A stretch of 17,084 nt of DNA from Microcaldota archaeon (lineage in GTDB: Archaea > Aenigmatarchaeota > Aenigmatarchaeia > QMZP01 > QMZT01), in NCBI GenBank assembly GCA_013151465.1, contig JAADIF010000087.1:1-17084 (forward strand). Reading direction: 5' to 3'. Numbering within the stretch: the stretch's first letter is position 1; the number at the start of each line of letters is the position of its first letter. A program made the position numbers and the translations under genes. Under the pieces are notes generated by a model that was given only the letters and a program-made list of their open reading frames with translations, was not told the DNA's origin and did not search any database. Below, one piece after another: positions 11,896 through 17,084 of the stretch.

Positions 11896-14373
11896 ATGAA
11901 AATAAAAAAGATCTTGGCGCTTGGCGCGCTTGGTCTTGCACTAGTGGGCGGGACAGTAGGCGCAGCAACGCTGAGCGACTTTGTGCAGCTCGACGGAAGC
12001 ACATTGACATCACCGACAATAGTAATAGGCGATACGGCAAAAACAGAGGATGTCATAGCAGGTATTGATATAGGAGCTGCGATGGCAGGTTTTGCCACGA
12101 AAGATGTCACAACCGCCGGATCAAGTGCTATGGCAACAGTGACTGGCGGAAAGGACATATCTACAACAAGCACAAAAATATATCTGGGTGACCAGCTGAG
12201 CAAGTCTGGCCTTAGGTCGACATTGACTGCATCTGATATGCCGACCGTGCTTGCATCCGGAACATTCACAGATGGGGAAAGCACAGAATATACATATGAC
12301 CAATACATAGCAATGGGCTCAAACACAGTAACATTCGGAAACGACGATGATACCAGTAATTTCGGCGATTCTGCACCATACATCAACTTAGGTAGTGACC
12401 CATCATCGAACCCTGTATACACCGCAAAAGTCGTCTTCAACAAGCCGATAAACCTGACAAGCTCTGATGTAAAGGGACAGGAAATAACGCTTTTCGGAAA
12501 GACATACACGATAGGCCAGAGTTCGACAGCGACGACTCTTCACCTTCAGGGCGGTGCAAACAAGCTCGTCATAAGTGAAGACCAGGACGCTCAGACAGTA
12601 AAAGTAAACGATGTCGAGCACACAGTAAAGCTTGTGGCAGTATCTGGCACAGATACAGCAGTCCTCACAGTGGATGGTCAGACAGAAACCGTTACAAAGC
12701 AATCGACAAAGACGTTCAATGGTGCTCTTGGCAAGATAAGCGTCTATCTTGACGATGTCTATTACAACCCAAAACAGGGCACATACAGTTCTGTAAAGCT
12801 TAGCTTGGGCTCAGAAGATATGTATCTTCAGAACGGGTACAGAGTAAGGGTAGGTTCAAGCGACTATGTAAAAGGAACTAAGGTGACACTTACAGGAAAC
12901 CCGCTTTCGACTGTAGAGATTGCAGTATCGGGCGCTGACACGACAAGCGACTGGCTCAAATCTGGAAGCAAGTTCACCGATCCTGTATTCGGAACATTTG
13001 CGCTTTCATTCGGAGGTGCAACGCCTGACCTTGAGGACTCTTCAAGAACCACATTAGAAGTTACACCTTCAGGAAGGTCAGCAACGCTGAAATTCACTGA
13101 TTACAGAGGATATGAAAAAAGTTTTGTCTTTGCATACGACAATGACACATCGACAAGCACCGTGACACCTGTACTCGAAGATGCGAGCAAGAGAAGATAT
13201 TATGTAATAGAAGGCGAAGCCGTTTCACTTAACGAATACGTCGTCCTTTCACAGGGTGAGTTCTCACATCTGTACCAGGTCACATCATTGAACAACATCG
13301 GTGACACACAGACAGCAGATGCAACTGTCCAGCTTACGGATGTATTCAGCGGCGAGACAACGGAAATAGCACTTTCATCTCCCGGATACACGAACGCAAC
13401 TGCATACATTGACGGTCAGACATACTATGTGAATGCAACCAGCACGAATGTCAAATTTACATGGGGATCCGGTGCATCCGTCGGAAATGTAGGAAGCCAG
13501 ACGACGGTCTTCCCGGGACTTTGGGGAAAGAACGGAGAATATGTCGTAATCCTTGACAACAGGACATTCTCCATAACAAACGGAACTTCCGTCTACATGC
13601 CTGGAAGCACAACCGCACAGACACTTGAAAACACGACAACAACATACAACTTCGGACAGGTTACATATGTCCTTAACTGGAATAGCGGAACAACAGCATC
13701 TCTTGTAAGCGTTGAAGGTGTTGCAGCAGGCTCATATCCACTCGTGCTTGTCGTCGAAGAGAAAGGCAAGGATACATCAGCAACAGAGGTGCAGAACGCA
13801 TTCGTCGTGCCAACAACATCCAGCGGCACATCAACTGTCAACATGGGCGTAAGCGATGTAACATTCACAGATAGCAGCGCTGTGGAAGACAAAACAACAA
13901 CGGATACGGATGTCACATACGACCTTGACAGGTACGGAACGTTCGTCAAGTACGACTCATCCGGAGATGGAAAAGTAACTGCATACTATCCGGACGAGCA
14001 GGTAACGATGAATGTTGCAATGGGTTCAGATCCCGTATGGTCTGTCGGAAGCGGTACTGACGGCGGAACATACAAGGTAGCAGTACCGATACAGAATCCG
14101 GTTGCAAAGTTCGCTGCAGAAGTCGACACAAGCAACCTTGCAGGAGACCTTATCCTTGTGGGTGGTCCTTGCGTAAACGATCTTGTGAAGACGCTTCTTG
14201 CACCTGACGTTACCTGTCAGAACTGGCCATACACAACAGGTATTGTCAAGGTTGTTGAGAACGCATTCAACAGCGGGCACAAAGCCCTTATCGTTGCAGG
14301 GACAAGCAAAGAAGATACAAGAAACCTTGCGGACAACTATGTGATGAAGGGCACACTTGCATACGAAGAATAA
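11896..14373 (+). CDS. S-layer protein
   Basis: An 825-residue secreted protein that should form the cell's surface lattice. A signal peptide (MKIKKILALGALGLALVGG, cleavage near Ala24-Ala25) is followed by a segment typical of archaeal S-layer N-termini (IVIGDTAKTEDVIAGIDIGAAMAG). A long Thr/Ser/Val-rich beta region contains the recurrent pattern FGKTYTIG ... LHLQGG ... VDGQTETV. The C-terminal domain, with LILVGGPCVNDLVKTLL, DVTCQNW and ALIVAGTSKEDTRNLADNYV, matches the S-layer C-terminal domain of methanococci and DPANN archaea; its two Cys may form a disulfide. No C-terminal membrane anchor is visible. GGAGG 7 bases before the ATG and a structured leader suggest strong translation. Confidence 0.92.
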   Translation: MKIKKILALGALGLALVGGTVGAATLSDFVQLDGSTLTSPTIVIGDTAKTEDVIAGIDIGAAMAGFATKDVTTAGSSAMATVTGGKDISTTSTKIYLGDQLSKSGLRSTLTASDMPTVLASGTFTDGESTEYTYDQYIAMGSNTVTFGNDDDTSNFGDSAPYINLGSDPSSNPVYTAKVVFNKPINLTSSDVKGQEITLFGKTYTIGQSSTATTLHLQGGANKLVISEDQDAQTVKVNDVEHTVKLVAVSGTDTAVLTVDGQTETVTKQSTKTFNGALGKISVYLDDVYYNPKQGTYSSVKLSLGSEDMYLQNGYRVRVGSSDYVKGTKVTLTGNPLSTVEIAVSGADTTSDWLKSGSKFTDPVFGTFALSFGGATPDLEDSSRTTLEVTPSGRSATLKFTDYRGYEKSFVFAYDNDTSTSTVTPVLEDASKRRYYVIEGEAVSLNEYVVLSQGEFSHLYQVTSLNNIGDTQTADATVQLTDVFSGETTEIALSSPGYTNATAYIDGQTYYVNATSTNVKFTWGSGASVGNVGSQTTVFPGLWGKNGEYVVILDNRTFSITNGTSVYMPGSTTAQTLENTTTTYNFGQVTYVLNWNSGTTASLVSVEGVAAGSYPLVLVVEEKGKDTSATEVQNAFVVPTTSSGTSTVNMGVSDVTFTDSSAVEDKTTTDTDVTYDLDRYGTFVKYDSSGDGKVTAYYPDEQVTMNVAMGSDPVWSVGSGTDGGTYKVAVPIQNPVAKFAAEVDTSNLAGDLILVGGPCVNDLVKTLLAPDVTCQNWPYTTGIVKVVENAFNSGHKALIVAGTSKEDTRNLADNYVMKGTLAYEE

Positions 14374-14400
14374 GGGTAAAACCCTTTTCCTTTCTTTTTC
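14372..14400 (+). terminator. S-layer gene terminator
   Basis: AAGGGT pairs with ACCCTT around AAA (14372-14386), followed by TTCCTTTCTTTTTC. The stem begins within the stop codon. Confidence 0.65.
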
Positions 14401-14571
14401 TTTATTTTCAGCAAATTAGCCATTGGTTCATTTCTCTGTTCTTTGCGTTAATACATTGATGACCAAGGAGAGCCCGCAGGTTAGAATAATCGGATAATAA
14501 GTCATTCCAGGTAATCTTACCCGCAATTAACTGTGTTGATAAACATCCTCGATGCGAGTGATTGGAAACAG
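14401..14571. other. Non-coding stretch downstream of tRNA-His; possible recombinase remnant
   Basis: No complete gene is supported between the S-layer terminator and tRNA-His. On the minus strand, just past the tRNA 3' end, a frame reads to a TGA at 14408-14410 and includes LRALLGHQCINAK. This loosely recalls the LLGHxxIxTT end of tyrosine recombinases. It has no supported start and no other catalytic motif, so it is at best a relic. Confidence 0.2.
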
Positions 14572-14578
14572 AAAAAAA
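14572..14578 (-). terminator. T-run terminator of tRNA-His
   Basis: Seven T residues on the minus strand follow one base after the tRNA-His discriminator, a typical archaeal oligo-T terminator. Confidence 0.5.
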
Positions 14579-14579
14579 G

Positions 14580-14698
14580 GGCCGCGGCCGAGATTTCCAA
14601 AATCTCTTTTTTCGCTCTTTTATATTCGAGCATTTTATTTGAACTCGGGCTATGGGATCCACAGTCCCATGTGCTAACCAGGCTACACAACCGCGGCC
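14580..14698 (-). tRNA. tRNA-His (anticodon GUG) with a T-loop intron
   Basis: Acceptor stem GCCGCGG/CCGCGGC, with an encoded extra G at -1 (14698) opposite discriminator C73 (14580), the identity signature of tRNA-His. The D stem is GTGT/GCAC; the anticodon stem TGGGA/TCCCA encloses CTGTGGA, anticodon GUG. The T stem CCGAG is separated from its partner CTCGG by 51 bases instead of 7, because a 44-base intron sits in the T-loop. Spliced, the loop reads TTCAAAT. No CCA is encoded. A TATA box (TATAAA-like, minus strand, around 14730-14738) lies about 30 bases upstream, and a T-run follows. Confidence 0.92.
14594..14637 (-). other. 44-base T-loop intron (position 59/60) of tRNA-His
   Basis: Full bulge-helix-bulge: exon stem CCGAG/CTCGG, 3' bulge AA/T, central helix TTCA against TGGA (four of four paired with one T-G), 5' bulge AA/T, then AAA/TTT. 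An inner GCTC/GAGC hairpin follows. Repeated AAAT at both ends leaves the exact cut ambiguous by a few bases; 59/60 fits the geometry best. Confidence 0.82.
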
Positions 14699-14729
14699 AT
14701 GTTAGATTGTCTATATTATTGTTTGTTGG

Positions 14730-14738
14730 TTTATATTC
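14730..14738 (-). promoter_or_regulatory. TATA box for tRNA-His
   Basis: Minus-strand GAATATAAA, about 32-40 bases before the tRNA 5' end, in the 51-base gap after the pilus platform gene. It gives tRNA-His its own promoter. Confidence 0.45.
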
Positions 14739-14749
14739 GTTTCTACCGC

Positions 14750-16891
14750 TTATATTATGTTCTCAACTGACTGTGATATAAGATCTCCAAACACCATACT
14801 TGCGCCGATTGCAACCATGAAATAGAATATTATTGCAATTATCATCATCTTTCCGGCAAGATACCATTGCATCGTTTTGTCATCACCGTGTGTTATCTTG
14901 GTTATGAATATCGCAAGGACTATTATTATCTCAATAAGATATGATCCTATTATGAGCTGAAATATGGCAGGCGTTATCGTGTTTGTCCCGCTGCCAAACA
15001 TATTGACATCCATCAGCGCGCTTCCCATACCTATATCACTCCCTTCCGTAAGCGCGCTCAATCTTCCCCCAAGTATGTTAAGGACGTTTATTATTATCTG
15101 GGCCATCGCAACAACAAGACCTGTTATCATCGGCGTCAGCATATACGCCTGAAAGTTCATCGATGAAACAGACTCCGACAATATCTCTTTCAGATATTCT
15201 TGTGTTTCGCGTATGTTCTTAAGGTATTTTGATATTATAAGCATACTGGAAGCGGCGTATTTGACTCCTTTCTGGGCTATGTCAACCACCATGTACATGA
15301 TATTTCGCACAAGATGGCTTGGATAATATCTAATTGCTCCATATTTTTCGTTGAAGAACGCATCACCAAATGTCATGCCCAGATTTCTGATATTAAGAAG
15401 AGCCCGCGAGAAAAGACCTGCAATCTTAAGGTCTTTCACATCTTTGACTGAATTTTCCAATGCAAGCTCGGTGGGAACGCCCCCCGCGATTCTATTTCCC
15501 AGCTGGAAAAGCGCAACCTCAAATTCCATCTCTATCTCTTCGATTTCTCCCTTTATTTTCATTTTTTGGAAGTTCGAGAGGAAAAAATACGATGAAAGCG
15601 CACCGGCAAGTCCTAATGTCACAAGAGTTGACATGAGAAGCGACATAAACGAGCAATTGCTTATCTTGTCTCCGAAGAACATGCACGCGCTTCCTGAGTC
15701 CTCGATCGGTATAAGCATATGCATATTATTTCCAAAAAATATGAGAGGCACAAATGCCAACGCGATAAATATAAGGGCGCTCACCGGCATAATGGGTATG
15801 CTATATTTATGGCTACCGCTTCCGACAAGCATGCATCCTTTCTTTGGCACATCCGGATGTGTGGAGATATCCACCTGCGAGAATGTTGATGGCCTTTTCT
15901 TGAGAATTGTATTTATGAACCATACAATGAACAACGGAAGGGCTATGTTATATGTGAGTATAAGATGAATCGGGGATATCATATCTGCAAGAAATATTGT
16001 TGCAAGAGGCGCCATCACGGATCCCATGACTGGCATTATTATACCCATCATATGTATTACCATGACAGGAGTGTTCAGCTCCTGTGCATAATGCTTCATT
16101 CTGGTCTTTGTTCCATCCAAGATAACATCAAGCGACTCATCGAGCATCTTCTCCGCCCGATCGATGGGTTCAAGCTGCGAATCGCGTATGAGACGCAACG
16201 CCTCTGCAAACTCCGCATTGTCTTGTTTCCATTTTGATATATAATCAGTGAGCGCTATGGTTGCTGATGTGTAGGTTCCCATCTCTATGCTCCATAAGAG
16301 CCTCCTTAGGTCCCATGCAAGTTCACCGCTGACATTCGCAGCTGAGAATCTCAAAGCCCTCTCAAGATTCGGCGATATCCTCATCGATATGACCATATAA
16401 AGCACGGCGAGAACGACCTGCGAGCTTGCCTTTATCCTGAATTCTTTTGCAAGGTTTGATGGGTATATGATGAAATAATAAGCAAGCCCCACACCACCCA
16501 TTGACATAAATAGAAGAAGCATCGGATTCATTCCCACAACAATAGTCATTATGCCTCCTATGACAAATGCTATAATTGTAAGGACGGCAAGAGACATAAC
16601 TTCGGAGGCAGTTGCATCAGAACCGACAAAAAGAAGTGCTGCTTCTATATCATCTTTTGTCTTGCCTCCTATATCGACTTTTAATATGCTGCCTGCAATA
16701 TGGCATATTCTCTCAAACCATGTCAGCTGTTTTCTGTCCTTGCGCTTGTAAAGCTTGAATTCCTTAGAAAGCGTAGCAGGTTCCATTTTCTTGTAGCGCT
16801 CATAGAGCTGTTTGTATCTTTCACGATAATATGCAGCACGCTCTTCCCTTAACTTTTCCAGTTTCTTTTTCCTGTTTCCAAAAAGCCCCAT
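14750..16891 (-). CDS. Type IV pilus assembly platform protein, FlaJ/TadC (T2SSF) family, double-domain
   Basis: A 713-residue polytopic membrane protein. The N-terminus is basic and helical (about 1-55). Two T2SSF-type units follow: one from about residue 150 (LAVLYMVISMRISPNLERALRFSA, then a cytoplasmic helical part with RAEKMLDESLD) and one from about 470 (EFEVALFQLGNRIAGGVPTELALENS). The helical bundles are separated by paired membrane helices near 95-140, 285-335, 370-440, 560-590 and 635-710. Such proteins form the inner-membrane platform for archaeal pili, archaella or related secretion, driven by a FlaI/TadA ATPase. An upstream same-strand gene 43 bases away may be that ATPase, but only its tail is visible. 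The nearest candidate substrate is the unlinked pilin-like gene at 3542. Confidence 0.88.
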   Translation of the reverse strand: MGLFGNRKKKLEKLREERAAYYRERYKQLYERYKKMEPATLSKEFKLYKRKDRKQLTWFERICHIAGSILKVDIGGKTKDDIEAALLFVGSDATASEVMSLAVLTIIAFVIGGIMTIVVGMNPMLLLFMSMGGVGLAYYFIIYPSNLAKEFRIKASSQVVLAVLYMVISMRISPNLERALRFSAANVSGELAWDLRRLLWSIEMGTYTSATIALTDYISKWKQDNAEFAEALRLIRDSQLEPIDRAEKMLDESLDVILDGTKTRMKHYAQELNTPVMVIHMMGIIMPVMGSVMAPLATIFLADMISPIHLILTYNIALPLFIVWFINTILKKRPSTFSQVDISTHPDVPKKGCMLVGSGSHKYSIPIMPVSALIFIALAFVPLIFFGNNMHMLIPIEDSGSACMFFGDKISNCSFMSLLMSTLVTLGLAGALSSYFFLSNFQKMKIKGEIEEIEMEFEVALFQLGNRIAGGVPTELALENSVKDVKDLKIAGLFSRALLNIRNLGMTFGDAFFNEKYGAIRYYPSHLVRNIMYMVVDIAQKGVKYAASSMLIISKYLKNIRETQEYLKEILSESVSSMNFQAYMLTPMITGLVVAMAQIIINVLNILGGRLSALTEGSDIGMGSALMDVNMFGSGTNTITPAIFQLIIGSYLIEIIIVLAIFITKITHGDDKTMQWYLAGKMMIIAIIFYFMVAIGASMVFGDLISQSVENII

Positions 16892-16934
16892 GTATAACTA
16901 TATGCAGTCAGCACCTTAAAGAATTTGAGACAGC

Positions 16935-17084
16935 TTATCGTCTATCATGATCGCTAATTATATGCGATAATTCTTCATCGTCAACCTCTTCATCATCTTT
17001 CTTGGTCATTCTTATGATTTTCTCCTCATTTTCATCTTCGCTCATTTCAATTTCTATTGTATGGAATCCTTTCTTAAACTCGAT
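16935..17084 (-). CDS. Acidic C-terminal tail of an upstream gene (partial)
   Basis: The minus strand is open from the right edge to a TAA at 16935-16937, giving 49 residues. It begins IEFKKGFHTIEIEM and turns very acidic (SEDENEEK, DDEEVDDEE), ending SDHDRR. It ends 43 bases before the platform gene on the same strand, so the two probably form an operon. By analogy with archaeal pilus loci it could be the end of the FlaI/TadA-type ATPase, but the visible part carries no diagnostic motif. Confidence 0.6.
   Translation of the reverse strand: MEFKKGFHTIEIEMSEDENEEKIIRMTKKDDEEVDDEELSHIISDHDRR

Noticed and set aside
11871..12509. Minus-strand open frame of about 212 codons opposite the S-layer gene start
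   Set aside because: Antisense shadow of a Thr/Ser-rich gene; no start signals, and it covers the S-layer promoter-proximal region.

Overview
The window is archaeal DNA, most likely from a small DPANN-type genome. The evidence is ribosomal protein eS1 beside an archaeal-type RecJ/GAN nuclease, a HerA-family ATPase, two tRNA genes with bulge-helix-bulge introns, an archaeal S-layer protein, a FlaJ/TadC pilus platform, and TATA boxes placed to give leaderless or short-leader mRNAs. A Micrarchaeota-like lineage would fit the non-canonical tRNA introns. That placement is inference; no 16S or marker tree is available here.

Layout: (1) 1-96 holds the tail of an unidentified gene. (2) 138-2595 is a zinc/manganese ABC uptake operon (lipoprotein, ATPase, permease). 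It converges on a metallo-beta-lactamase-fold hydrolase (2599-3147, minus). (3) 3148-3541 is a gene-poor divergent spacer with two stem-loops, imperfect direct repeats and a possible frameshifted small membrane ORF. (4) 3542-4156 is a pilin-like secreted protein. (5) 4178-5438 (minus) is a glutamate dehydrogenase gene split into two frames by a tandem 4-bp duplication. (6) 5525-7755 (minus) is recJ/GAN followed by eS1, a linkage familiar in archaea. (7) 7853-8254 is a small membrane/coiled-coil protein, converging on a HerA-family ATPase with an unusual duplicated C-terminal module (8263-10311, minus). (8) 10386-10549 (minus) is tRNA-Arg(UCG) with two introns, preceded by a DJ-1/PfpI protein (10563-11099, minus). 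(9) 11249-11662 is a conserved-looking soluble protein of unknown function with a strong terminator. (10) 11896-14373 is the S-layer protein, with a structured leader and a terminator. (11) 14580-14698 (minus) is tRNA-His with one intron. (12) 14750-16891 (minus) is a double-domain pilus platform protein behind the acidic tail of an upstream gene cut by the window edge.

The window is mostly housekeeping genes plus cell surface (S-layer, pilin-like protein, pilus platform) and metal uptake. Its most unusual content is RNA. Both tRNA genes carry an intron inside the T-loop at the same site (59/60), and tRNA-Arg has a further canonical 37/38 intron. In all three cases the folding geometry and the restored consensus T-loops agree. 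I found no CRISPR array, transposon or clear defence system.
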